Shown: positions 1-10,581 of the stretch, one piece after another
Layout: each line of letters begins with the position of its first letter
Position numbering within the stretch: the first letter of the stretch is position 1
Assembly: GCA_013423325.1 (NCBI GenBank)
Contig: BLJB01000401.1
Location: forward strand, 1 to 38,443
Direction: 5' to 3'
DNA length: 38,443 nt
DNA from: Usnea hakonensis
Lineage: Eukaryota; Ascomycota; Lecanoromycetes; Lecanorales; Parmeliaceae
Translations under genes and position numbers: made by a program
Notes under the pieces: model-generated
Database searches by the model: none
The model's input: only the letters and a program-made list of their open reading frames with translations
Told to the model about the DNA's origin: nothing

Positions 1-773
1 GAGTTAACGGTATCTACAGTATCCCCGTTTTTAGCCTATATCTCCGAAGCCTCCGCGACGCCTACGGAAATCCCTTTAAAGCCGAAGACGCCCGTACATA
101 TCTTCGTAATACCCTCAGACAGGATAAGATAACTTTTCCTAAATACCTCCTACTCTTCGTGGCTAAGAAAGAACGCGCCAATATGGATAATAGCGCCCTT
201 ATCGAATGCCTTCGCCTAGGAGTTAACTTCTTTACCTAATAAGCCGCTATTACCTAGTATAGTCCCGAGGGCAAAGAACCTACTACCTATAACGAATACG
301 TAGTCTATTTTACCGCCGTGGATAACAAAATACAATATCTAAAGTATCTCCATCCTCGAGCCACTGCCCCCGTCCCTGTATCTAAGCCGAAACCCTCTAC
401 CCCGGCCTCCGTTCCAAGCGCCAAAACGGCTTCCTCCTCCGCCCCTATCCCCGTTATCGCCACCGTTCCGCTATCTGCTGGCGAACCTATAGACCTAGAT
501 GCAGCCATGGCCGCCGTAAAAGGTAAAAGCCTCGATGTCCCCGGAGTCCGAGATATCTATAATAAGTGGCAGTTATGCTACTATTATAAGGAGAGTCATA
601 AAGGGAAAACCGCTAAGGACTGTCCTAATAAAAAGAAGTCCTCTAGCCTCCGCGTTATTAACCTCGATAATACTGCCAGTATTGATAGTAGTGTTCCTGT
701 TCCTCCGGGAAAAGCCTAGTCCTTAAGCGAAGTCGCGCTTGAGGACCTATATACCTCTCTTCTTGTCTTATAG
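1..773 (+). pseudogene. gag of Ty3/gypsy element (5' partial, RIP-inactivated)
   Basis: The frame runs from base 3 to a TAG at 771-773 with internal stops near 228-233, at about 258 and at 717. The N-terminal part resembles a capsid segment (helical, with a YLRNTLRQDK-like stretch). The C-terminal part has a proline/serine-rich linker (about 360-480) followed by a nucleocapsid zinc knuckle at about 573-640. The knuckle reads C-Y-Y-Y-K-E-S-H, where the family has C-x2-C-x4-H; the second cysteine is now tyrosine (TGT to TAT), a G-to-A change expected from RIP. A Lys-rich tail follows. The longest open piece is 318-719. Gag and pol lie in different frames with pol starting just after the gag stop. 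Confidence 0.8.
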
Positions 774-775
774 CC

Positions 776-3700
776 ATGTCTTTTTCTACTCCCCTACAGT
801 CGTACTAAAAGTTTTCTATTTAAACCGCCTTAGAGCTCTTTAAGACTGATCCCTCGTTTAAGGATAGTTATATAGTAGTCTCCTATATATTACGTTAAGC
901 TTAATTTAGGATTCCTACTCTTGCCTTAATTGACTCGGGGGCCTCGGCCTATACTTTTATTGATAAGAATTTCGCGCAACATCATAACCTTCCCCTATAC
1001 CCCCTGATATACCCTCGTCGCCTCCGTGGCTTTGATGGCCAGACCGCCCGAACCGGGGATATTACGCATATAGCCTGTACCACTATGGTCCTAGGTAATC
1101 ACGTAGAACGGTTATTCCTATACGTCACCGGTCTTAACTAATACCCCGTTATTATAGGTCTTCCTTAGCTCCGACGTCATAGAATTCACGCCAGCTTCGA
1201 GTCTAATACTCTAACTATGTCCTCGTCCTTCTATTTATCCCATTATTGCCCTACCCTAGTCAAGATTCAAGGAGTATCTCGAGAAGAAAACTTCTTATCC
1301 CCGAAAGAATCTTAGAAAGTCTAGGAGCTCGAAGATCAAGAAAACCCCGAAGACCCTTTTAGTCTAGATATTAGTATCTCGTCCGTCCCTTAGGAAACCC
1401 CTAGCCCAGTCGTTCAGAAGGAACACCCTCGTATATTGCCCGTTCGGGAAGAACCCGTAATTCCTAGCCCTATTATTCAAAAGGAACTCACAGAACCTAG
1501 TCCAGTTGTTCAGAAGGAACATCTCCGTATATTGCCCGTTTGGAAAGAACCCGCAATTCCTAGCCCTATTATTTAAAAGAAACTCACAGAACACCTTAGT
1601 CCTCGCCTAAGTTCTCCTCCCGCTATCGAAGAAGAAGACACCCCTAGCCGAATCGCCTAAGCAATCTAGAAGGGATATTACCCTAAGCTTAAATATCGGA
1701 GCCCCTCGTCTCGGCGTTCATCCTCTAAGAGGCGAGCTCGTTAGGCTTAGCGCCCTCCTATTCACCTCGATATCGTCGAGCTAGGAGCGCGCGGCTTTAA
1801 CCATACTATACGTCTTAAAGACTCCGAACTCTTTAGCCTTACCTTAACCTAGATAGATTTCTTCCTCGGTTACTCTTCGCCGAAGCAAATACCCATTTCG
1901 AATTCGCCTCCTAGTCTCCGCTATATTCCCGAGAACCTATATCTATATATAGGGATCTAGCCTCGTAGCTATAATCAAGACTACCGCCTTGCCCTATATT
2001 AAATAGGAAAAGAACTTCATTTGGCCGCTACCGATTCCCCAGAAAACCTTGAAGCATATAGACAAAGTAAAAATGTCGATCCCGCCATCCTTCTACCCGC
2101 TCGATATTATAAGCACCTGCACGTCTTCTCAAAACAAGAGGCCGATATCCTGCCCTATTATAGACCCCACGATCATGCTATCCACCTTAAGGAAGGTATC
2201 CAACCCCCTAGTTCTACCCTATATAGTATGAGCTATAATGAGGCTCTCGAACTCCGCCGCTACCTAGACGAGAACCTAAGTAAAGGGTTTATCCGAGCTA
2301 GTCGCTCCGAGGCCGCGGCTCCCGTCCTCTTTATTAAAAAGCCTAGTGGGGGTCTACGTTTTTGCGTAGACTATAGAGGCCTTAATACTATTACCATCAA
2401 GAATCGATACCCTCTACCCTTGATCTCCGAGACCCTAAACCGCCTCAGCCGAGCTAAGATCTTTACCAAGCTAGATATCATTGCCGCTTTCAATAGGATC
2501 CGCATCTAGGAGGGAGACGAGTCCCTTACCGCGTTCCGTACTCGCTTCGGACTATTCGAGTACCTAGTTATACCATTTGGGCTATATAACGGGCCCGCTA
2601 CGTTCCAGAACTATATTAATAATACTCTCCGCGAATACCTTGATGACTTCTATACCGCGTACCTCGATAATATCCTGATCTATAGCGATAACGAGATTGA
2701 GTATAAGATTTATATTAACCGCGTCCTACGTAAATTAGCCTAAGCTAGTCTATAAGTAGATATTACGAAATATGCCTTCTATATTACCTAAGTCCCCTAC
2801 CTCGGCCTAATTATTACTACCGAGGGAGTCAAGATGGACCCTACCAAAGTCGATACTATTATTAATTAGCCTAGCCTCGTTAACGTTAAAGATATTTAAA
2901 GCTTCCTAGGATTCGCAAACTTCTATAGAAGGTTTATCTATGGTTACAGTAAGCTCGCCGCCCCCTTAACCAATCTTACGCGAAAAGACGTCAAGTTCGC
3001 CTAGACTACCAAATACTAAATAGCCTTTAAAGTTCTTAAAAAGGCGTTTACCTCCGATATAGTCCTATATTATTATAACCTAGACCTTAAGATCGTAGTA
3101 GAAACCAATACTTCTAACTATATTTCTAGAGGAATCCTATCCTAGTACGGCGATAATAGTAAACTATACCCTATCGCCTATTTCTCTAAGAAATATAGCC
3201 CTGTAGAATACAATTACGAGATCTATAATAAGGAACTTATAGCTATCGTTCGAGCCTTTAAAGAATGGCGTCCTGAGCTCGAGGGCTCTCTATCCCCTAT
3301 TAAAGTTATTACCGATTATAAGAACCTTAAATACTTTATATTAACTAAGATACTTAGTCGCCGCTAAGTACGTTAGAGCGAGTTCTTATCTCGCTTTAAT
3401 TACCAGATAACTTACCGACCTAGCAAAGCCGATAGTAAATCTGACGTATTAACGCGTCGCTTAGGAGATCTCCCTAAGAAGGGGGATACTTAGGACCCTA
3501 GATACCTATATCAGCATTAGACCGTGCTAAAAACCTATATTTTAGACCCTAGAGTTCTCGACCTTTAATATAGAACGGTCAGCCTAGACCCCATCTAGTT
3601 ACACCTGTCTCCGCTCTAGCCTTCGCCTCTAGTAACCCTGGCCCCTATGGATCTAGATACCGAAGAACCTAACGTTGAAATAGACGATCCGGAACCTTAG

Positions 3701-5281
3701 TTAGACTAAGACACCCCTATACCTAATAACGACCTAGCCAATATACCCACCCAGACGTTATAGGACCGAGCTTAAGCCAAAGATATATTTAGACTATAGA
3801 TCCTAGAAGCCCTTCGTAATAGTGATTATTACTATAGCAAAATCCCCCTTACCAAATACAAGGAACGTAATAACGCTCTATACTTCCGCGGCAGGAAGTA
3901 TATACCTAACTCTAATAGCCTTCGCCTACGAATCATCCAACTCGCTTATGATAGTGTAGCTAGTAGATATCTAGGACGAGCGAAATTATACAAACTCGTT
4001 AGTCGAGCCTATTGGTGGCTTAATATTTATAAATACGTTTAACGCTTCGTCCGCAATTACTATATATATACTCGAGCTAAGCCCTCGCGTCAAAGAGTTT
4101 AAGGCTAGTTAAGACCCTTACCGGTACTATAACGCCGTTGGCGTAACGTCTCTATAGACTACGTAGGTCCCCTTCCTCCAAGTACCTATATAGGAATCAT
4201 CTATCGATATATTCTCGTCTTCGTTAACCGTCTTACTAAGATAAGATATATAGTCCCTACTATCGCTATAGAGCCTAAAGAGGCCGCTTAAGCTCTCTAC
4301 GCTTACGTTTAGAAACACTACGGTATACCTGAGTTCCTTACATCCGATCGCGGCATCCAGTTTACCTCCGACGTCTTTAAGCACCTATATAGGATACTCA
4401 GAATCGATACCAAGCTTTCTACCGCCTACTACCCCGAGACCGATGGCTAAATAGAACGCTTCAATGCTGTTATGGAATACTACCTCCGAGCCTTCTATAA
4501 TTATATATAGGACGACTGGGCTAAGTGGATACCTGGCGCAGAGTTTTCTACAAATAATGCCCCATCCGTAACCACCTTAGCCTCGCCGTTCCTCGCTAAC
4601 TCTAGTCAGAATCCTCGTCTCGGCTTTAAACCCCCGGAGCCCCTTCCTACCGACCTTACCGCCTAGTCTCATACTAAGCTTCTAAATATCGAGAACTTTG
4701 CCAAAAAGATAGAAGAACTTACCGAGCACCTCCGTGATGAAATACTAATCGCTTAGGCTATTTATAAGGTTAACGTTAATGCTTACCGTCGCCCTAGCCC
4801 TCGCTACTCCGTCGATAACCAAGTCTGGCTTAATACTAAGAACCTTAATACCGCCCGTCCTTCTGTTAAATTGGACGACCGCTATATAGGCCCCTTTCGA
4901 GTTAAGCGCGTATTTCGTAACCCTCTTGTTGTGGAGCTAGAGCTCTCCGAGTCTATATAGGTATATCCCGTCTTCCATGTTAACCTCCTAAGCTATATGG
5001 CTACCGACCCCTTACCCGGCCAAATTTAGGCCCCTCGTGAACCCGTGGTTACCGAGAATAGCGAACGTTCTTGGTATATAAACGGTATCCTGAACTCCAA
5101 GCTTGATCGCCGGTACACCCCCGCTCTTCTCAAATATTACGTGGACTGGGAAGACTATAACCCCACGTAGGAACCCTTTAACCTCCTTAATAATAGTCAA
5201 GATATAATAAACGACTTCTATACTACTAATCCCGCCTATCTAGGACCCTATATTACCCCTTACACTATACCTCGATATTAA
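776..5281 (+). pseudogene. pol polyprotein of Ty3/gypsy element (PR-RT-RH-IN-chromodomain), RIP-inactivated
   Basis: A single frame can be followed from ATG 776 to TAA 5279-5281. The protease signature IDSGASAYTFID lies at 929 onward. The RT is open from 2021 to 2506, with the FTKLDIIAAF palm motif, and continues in phase to about 2740. RNase H lies around 3090-3300, the integrase zinc-binding part around 3900-4080, and the integrase core around 4150-4510 with SIDYVGP, TSDRG and the acidic IERFN segment. A chromodomain starts at 5072 (W-Y-I-N-G, then Y-V-D-W-E-D-Y). The YLDD box at 2660-2671 reads YLDN, so a metal-binding aspartate is lost by G-to-A. Dozens of in-frame TAG codons replace Gln or Trp. 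All domains checked share one phase, so there are no net frameshifts. Confidence 0.92.
1403..1594 (+). repeat. Two-copy 96-bp (32-residue) tandem repeat in the PR-RT spacer of pol
   Basis: Two consecutive copies start at 1403 and 1499. In the pol frame each encodes S-P-V-V-Q-K-E-H, then R-I-L-P-V, then I-P-S-P-I-I-Q-K-E-L-T-E with small differences. The period is exactly 32 codons, so phase is kept. The second copy has Q to stop at the second P-I-I-Q position. It sits in the variable linker between protease and RT, where length changes are tolerated. Confidence 0.85.
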
Positions 5282-5349
5282 TATAATAACTTATAGTATT
5301 TAGTTACTTCGCCTCGCCTTACCTCTTACCTCGTCCCGTCTCCGCCTTC

Positions 5350-5454
5350 GTCCACTATAACGTTAAAATACGCCTAGTCCTCATCTCGCCTCGCCTAGTT
5401 CTAATCGTCCACTATAATATTAAAATACGCCTAGCCCTCCTCTCACCGCCTAGT
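5350..5454 (+). repeat. 57-bp tandem duplication in the 3' untranslated part of the gypsy element
   Basis: The phrase GTCCACTATAA followed by TTAAAATACGCCTAG recurs at 5350 and 5407, a period of 57 bp, with RIP-type C/T differences between copies. It lies between the pol stop and the polypurine tract in pyrimidine-rich DNA with no reading frame. Confidence 0.75.
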
Positions 5455-5576
5455 CTTCGCCTATATCTCGTTTAGTCTTTACCTCCGTTCTCGCCTTATC
5501 TCCGCCTTTATCTTTACCTTCGCCTCGTCTTGTTTCTTTGTCTGCTTCGTAGGAGCTTAGCCTTCGAAAGGGGAGC

Positions 5577-5761
5577 TACTATTACGGTGTAGATCTAAGT
5601 CTAGTTAGGTTGATCTATACGATAGCCGACGGTTTAGGTAATAGCCCCTTAAGGACTACTCGTATCCCCCTATTCTTTCTTACTTCCTTGTCTTTCGTCT
5701 TATATATCTAGCCTAGCCCCTAGTATACAATAATTCATCGATCTATGTCCAGTCCCTGACA
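5577..5761 (+). repeat. Putative 3' LTR of the gypsy element
   Basis: A purine-rich tract (GAAAGGGGAGC, about 5566-5576) is followed by TACTATTACGGTG, which could be a RIPped TG-starting LTR. The segment ends at TGACA (5757-5761), after which composition falls abruptly to A/T. The length of about 185 bp is short but possible for this group. The partner LTR is outside the window, so the boundaries rest on the polypurine tract, the CA end and the composition break only. Confidence 0.5.
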
Positions 5762-6565
5762 ACTATAGACTATATAATAAGAAAGATAAGAAAATTAGAC
5801 CCTAATATTATTATAGGTATATTTAAAAAAATCTACTAAAATATTATTAATAAGAGATAAGCCTCTTTAATAATTCTAGTAATTATTCTAATTATTTTAT
5901 ATTTTAATAGAATTATAGAAGAAAAGTACGCGGAGATAATTATCTTATAAAGTAATATATCCTTATTAGCGCGTATTATAGTATAGATATTAGATAATAA
6001 TAATAAAGTATAAAAAGTTATATTAAATATTTATTAAAAGATAGATAAATTCTTTTTTCCCTAATATTATCTAAATTAAATAATATATTAATTATTTTTT
6101 TAGACCTAATAATAAATATTATAAAGGAGTAGAATATTAATATAGATAATATATATTATAAATTAGCTACTACTACTATTTATATATAATAGACTAAATT
6201 TAAACTTTAAGCTAAAAAGCGCGAAATAGACTAGATATATTTTATAGAAAAGAAAATAATAATATTTAAATATAAATAAAATATATAGAGAAAAGCGATT
6301 ATAAATCTTATATCTAAATTAAAATATTTAGATAAATATTTTAATATCGGAAATTACTAGTATTATTATTATTCTATTAAAAAGTCTTATTATATTATAA
6401 TAAGTCTACTCTTTTTATAATTCTAGTTATTATTCTAGCTATTATTTATATTATTTAAAATAATAAGCTTTATTATAATTATAAATTAAAAAAGAGATCT
6501 ATTAGCTTTTTTAATCTTAAATTTTTATATAGCTACTAGAAGTATTTTTTTAATAATAAAATAAA

Positions 6566-6632
6566 TTTATTTTTATTATAATTTAATTTATTTTTATTAT
6601 AATTTAATTTATTTTTATTATAATTTAATTTA
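6566..6632. repeat. 21-bp tandem repeat, three copies
   Basis: The unit TTTATTTTTATTATAATTTAA is repeated three times without mismatch, then starts a fourth copy. The perfect identity contrasts with the degraded surroundings and suggests a recent slippage expansion. Confidence 0.85.
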
Positions 6633-7416
6633 TTACTAACTCTTTTTCTAGAAGATCTATTATTACTATATTAATTAGAAGCCTTTATATATTAAGATAA
6701 ATCTACCCTTTCTATATTTCTAGTTATTATTCTAGTAATTACTTATCTTTTTTAGAATAGAAAACTAGTATTTCTATTATTATTATCTTTATATTTATAT
6801 TTTATTTAGCGAAAAAAAGCTATATAGCGAAATATAATAAATTATATAATTAATAAATACTTTAAAAATTCTAAAAATAATAATTAAATTATATTATCTA
6901 GTTTAATAAATTAGATACTAAATAATTATAATTAGAAAAGAAATAGATTTAGTCTTAATATAAATATAAAAAATATTTAACTAATTTATCTTCTTATTAT
7001 AAAAGACTTTATTAAGATTTTTAATAAATTTAGATAGTTAGTACCTTTTATAGATAAGCTATATTTATTATTTAATAATATTATTAATTATATTTAGCTA
7101 TTTTAATTTTATTTATATAGATACTAGCTATTATATAATCTATATAAAATAATAGAAATTATTTTAATTATAACTTTAAATAGAATTCTAATTATTATTC
7201 TAATTATTACTCTAAATAGAATTCTAGTAATTATTCTAATTAATATAATTCTATATAATTAAAATAATTAAATATAAATAAATTATATTTATTATTTTAT
7301 AATATTATTAATTATATTTAGCTATTCTAGCCTTATTTATATAGATACTAATTATTATTCTAATTATTATTCTTAATTAGTAAGATATTCTATATATAAT
7401 ATAAAATTTATTATCT

Positions 7417-7873
7417 AAATATCTATTAAGTATCTACCCCGATTTTTTTAGACTTAGACCTATTACTCGATTTATCTAAATTATCTTTAACTCGACCTAT
7501 AGACCTAAACGGGTACCTAACCTTTCTAAGATCTACGTAGATCGACCTAACTCTTTTCGAGGCGTAACTTTATCTCTCTTCTATAGTACGCTATTAATAT
7601 TAATAAATATTAAATACTTTAAGTATATACTAGCTATAATTATTTAAAAAGAGAGAGATTCGAATTAGATTATTAACTAGTTCTATAAACAAAGTATATA
7701 ATTAAGTATTAAAGATCTATAGTATACCTCGAAAAAAGTTAGATCGACCTACGTAGATCTTAGAGGGGTTAGGTACCTATTTAAGTCTATAGGTCGGGTT
7801 AAATTAAGTTTAGATAGATTAAGTAATAAGTCTAGATCTAAAAAAATTAGGGTAGATACTCGATAGATACTCG
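7417..7873. mobile_element. MITE-like palindromic element with about 152-bp terminal inverted repeats
   Basis: The segment 7417-7568 is the reverse complement, with scattered C/T and G/A differences, of 7722-7873. Shared landmarks are AGTATCTACCC near the outer ends, GACCTATAGAC, GGTACCTAACC, CTACGTAGATC-type sequence and TTTTCGAGG at the inner ends. The spacer is 153 bp of A/T-rich DNA with no frame. Equal arms around a small non-coding centre fit a non-autonomous DNA transposon (MITE or fold-back), or an inverted duplication. The differences between arms are mostly transitions, as RIP would leave. I could not fix a target-site duplication. Confidence 0.65.
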
Positions 7874-8013
7874 TATAGAATATATTTATTAATAAGCCTT
7901 AAAGCTAAATTAGTCTCTATAATCCCTAAAACTTCCCTCCCTAGATTTCTAATAATTATTCTAATTATTACTTCTTTTTATTTTTTTATTTTTCTTATTC
8001 TTTTTATTTTTCT

Positions 8014-8147
8014 TATTCTTTATTATTTAGTACTCTTTATTATCTAGTACTCTTTATTATTTAGTACTCTTTATTATCTAGTACTCTTTATTATTTAGTA
8101 CTCTTTATTATTTAATACTTTTTATCTAGTACTTTTTATTATTTAAT
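8014..8147. repeat. 17-bp tandem array
   Basis: The unit TACTCTTTATTATTTAG (variant with ATCTAG) repeats about seven to eight times, degrading at the right end where CTCTTT becomes CTTTTT. The array has no coding content. Confidence 0.85.
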
Positions 8148-8221
8148 TAGAAGAGTAGTAAAAAGAGTAGATAAAAGATAACGATTACTAGAAAAATTAC
8201 TAGAATTTAAAAAAAGAGGAG

Positions 8222-8406
8222 AGTTTTAATATTAAATCTTAATATTAAAACCTTTAAACCTTAAACTCTATAACCTCTAAAAGTTTTAATATTAAATCTT
8301 AATATTAAGACTCTTAGACTTTAAACTTTATAATTTTAATATTAAGTCTTAATACTAGTACTCTTAAATTTCTAGAACTCTTAATATTAAGTCTTAATAT
8401 CGAGGT
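8222..8406. repeat. Spaced array of palindromic TAATATTAAGTCTTAATATTA-type units
   Basis: Four units start near 8222, 8282, 8333 and 8377, separated by 45-60 bp of related CTCTTAGACTTTAAACTTTATAA-like spacer. Each unit is itself an imperfect palindrome (TTAATATTAA-n-TTAATATTA). A further half unit occurs near 8587. It may be a short hairpin-forming repeat decayed from a larger satellite. Confidence 0.7.
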
Positions 8407-8621
8407 TTTTTTAATCTAATAGTAAGAAGAAAAAAAAGAATAGAAAAAAAAGAAGAAAAAAATATTACGCGTACTCTCTCTCCCTTTCCCCCCCTCCCTC
8501 TTTTTTTTATTTACGCGTTTATATATTTTCTTTTTCTTTTTTCTTTCTATTTTTTTTTCTCTTTTTATTACTAGAGTAGAGAGATCTTAATATTAAGACT
8601 TAATTCTAAAATAGATAGAAG

Positions 8622-8735
8622 TCTTTATTAAATAAGACTCTTTCTATTAAATAAGACTCTTTCTATTAAATAAGACTCTTTATTTAATAAGACTCTTTAT
8701 TAAATAAGACTTTTTTTATTAAATAAGACTTTTAA
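8622..8735. repeat. 19-bp tandem array (AAATAAGACTCTTTCTATT)
   Basis: About five to six copies of an AATAAGACTCTTT-containing unit run head to tail, first with a 19-bp period and then with shortened copies. It follows a polypyrimidine stretch (about 8470-8570). Confidence 0.8.
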
Positions 8736-10070
8736 AAAGAGGTAATAATTAGAAAGATAACTAGAATTCGGGGGGGAGGCTATATAGGGGGCTAAGAATT
8801 AAGAGATTAGAGACCGAAAATTAGAGGGTTAGAAGCTAAGAGTTAAAGGATCGAGGGCCGAGTATACTAATCTTTTTATAGATTAGCGACTTAGATTCTA
8901 GATCTTAAGAAGATTAAGTCTTTATTTAGATATCTATTCGCGGGTACTTATTAGATACCCGCTCTATATTTAAAACCTAATCTAGATCTAATCCTTCTAA
9001 GACTCGATCTACGTCTAGATTAAATTAAAGAGTTAAATTTTAGACCCGATCTAACCCTTTCTAAAATATATCTAGAGATATTCTAAAGATATTAATAAGG
9101 TCTAGAAAATATATAAAAAGATAATAATACTACCTAATATACTTAATTATAATATCGCGAGGGTTTCTAATAATAAATAAAGTTTATATAGCTTAGTAGA
9201 AGTAGTATAATAGTAGATAGAATAAAAAACGTAACTATAATATAAATAATAGATTTTTATTAAGACGTTAAAAAAAGTAATCGAGGATATACTTTATAAG
9301 ATATTTTTTTAATAATTTATATAACTACTTATATTAAATTAATTTCGATAATTATTAGATTATTTAAAAGTATAAATCGAGCTCTATAATTATAGAAATT
9401 ATAGAAGGATTATAGTAGTAGAAAATATAATAATTTAGTTTATTAGAAATCTTTTAATAGGGGAGGATTTTTAGTAGTTACGACGTCTTTTTTTATCGTA
9501 CTTACTTAGCGTTAAGAGTCTTAAATAGAAAATAGAAGCGACTTTTTAATTAGCTTTATATATAATTAGTAGCGTCTTAGCTCTTATATCTTTATATATA
9601 CTAATTTAGACTAGTTCTAGTTTATTAACTAAAAAATACTATTAGATATTAATATTAATTTAAAAGATTAGAAAAAATTTCGAGATATAGTAATAAGAAT
9701 ATAATAATAATATTATAATATAAATAGTATTTATAATAATAAGAATAGAACTAAGATTTATAAATATATAATTTAATATTAATAATTTATTTTAATTAAT
9801 TATAAGTAGAGACTAGTTATATAAAATAAATATAAAGAGGAAAGAAAGAGAAAGAGAATTTATTTAAAAAATTAATCCTTTAAATATCTATATCCCGTAT
9901 ATTAGTAATTAATATATATATTTAAAGAAAGTAAATTTAGATCCGAAGTTATATACTACGTATATATTAAGAAATCGTAATAAATATAGATCTTTAAGAT
10001 AAGAAAATTATTAAAAATAAGTACTTTTAGTACTATATTCTCTATATATAGATTACGAATCTATAAACTT

Positions 10071-10581
10071 CTGTTTCTTCGGCGAAAGAAGACAGAAATA
10101 CATTGGCCGAGGCTTTCCATTTGACGCTGATACAGCTTTTCGCGCACACAAAGGCAACAACTGGGATCGCTACGGCGAACAAACCCGACGGTATACGGAT
10201 CATCGAATAAGGCTGTGATTTGTGGTTCGGATCTGCGTCGTGATCAGCATGCGGAGCCCGAGGGCAACATTTCAGCCTTTCGATAGGTAAGTACCTACCT
10301 TAGGTAAGGTAGCTCTGGTCTCGACGGTCAGAGATGTACGCAAAGAAGGTATTTCCAACGTGTATCAGCGGTACCTATCATGGGACCAACGTGGAGTCCT
10401 AACAATTGGCTCGCTAAAATGCAGAGCCTCACACGTGACGTAGCCTGGCCAAGCATACGGCCAACATTAGGACTGGAAGGACTGTGTTTGCTTTATGACT
10501 CAACCAGTTCAGCCTTTAAAGGCAAGCTTCTTGGGACCAACTTCCTCAGACTCATAACTTCGCTCAAGACTTTGCAACAAA
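10071..10581. other. Left edge of the gene island; 5' flank of the protease-vWA gene
   Basis: Composition changes sharply near 10071 from RIPped A/T to ordinary sequence. A cluster of TAGGTA / TACCT / CCTTAGGTA palindromic steps lies at about 10285-10313. A 90-codon frame at 10380-10652 runs across the predicted start of the next gene in another phase, has no recognisable domain and is treated as chance. The region probably holds promoter and 5' leader, but no specific element can be assigned. Confidence 0.5.

Larger units (their letters stand above)
1..5761 (+). mobile_element. RIPped Ty3/gypsy (chromovirus-type) LTR retrotransposon, 5' end outside the window
   Basis: Gag-like sequence is followed by one long pol frame with the order protease, reverse transcriptase, RNase H, integrase, chromodomain, then an untranslated stretch and a putative 3' LTR. 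That order and the C-terminal chromodomain are diagnostic of Ty3/gypsy chromoviruses. The frames are interrupted by many TAG and some TAA codons but keep reading phase over kilobases, so decay was by point substitution, not indels. The substitutions fit CpA-to-TpA change on either strand (CAG or TGG to TAG, Cys TGT to TAT), the RIP signature. The 5' LTR and the start of gag lie left of the window. Not autonomous as it stands. Confidence 0.93.
5762..10070. other. Extremely AT-rich, RIP-degraded block without recognisable genes
   Basis: Apart from islands at about 7430-7560, 7740-7860 and 8470-8510, the block is made almost only of A and T with frequent TA steps and almost no CA/TG. No frame of useful length is open on either strand and I could not recognise a protein domain. 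It holds several short tandem arrays, a large inverted repeat (7417-7873) and a dispersed TTCTA-n-TAATTATTCTAATTATT motif, listed separately. It is best read as old repeats erased by RIP, probably heterochromatic. Confidence 0.75.

Noticed and set aside
776..5281. TAG-rich but otherwise conserved frames could suggest that TAG is read as an amino acid
   Set aside because: The TAG codons fall at both expected Gln and expected Trp positions, and they accompany Asp-to-Asn and Cys-to-Tyr changes. All are explained by C-to-T/G-to-A mutation. The intact PKS and protease genes contain no in-frame TAG.
8014..8735. CRISPR-like regular repeats
   Set aside because: The units are directly abutting or degenerate, without unique spacers, in a eukaryotic RIPped context.
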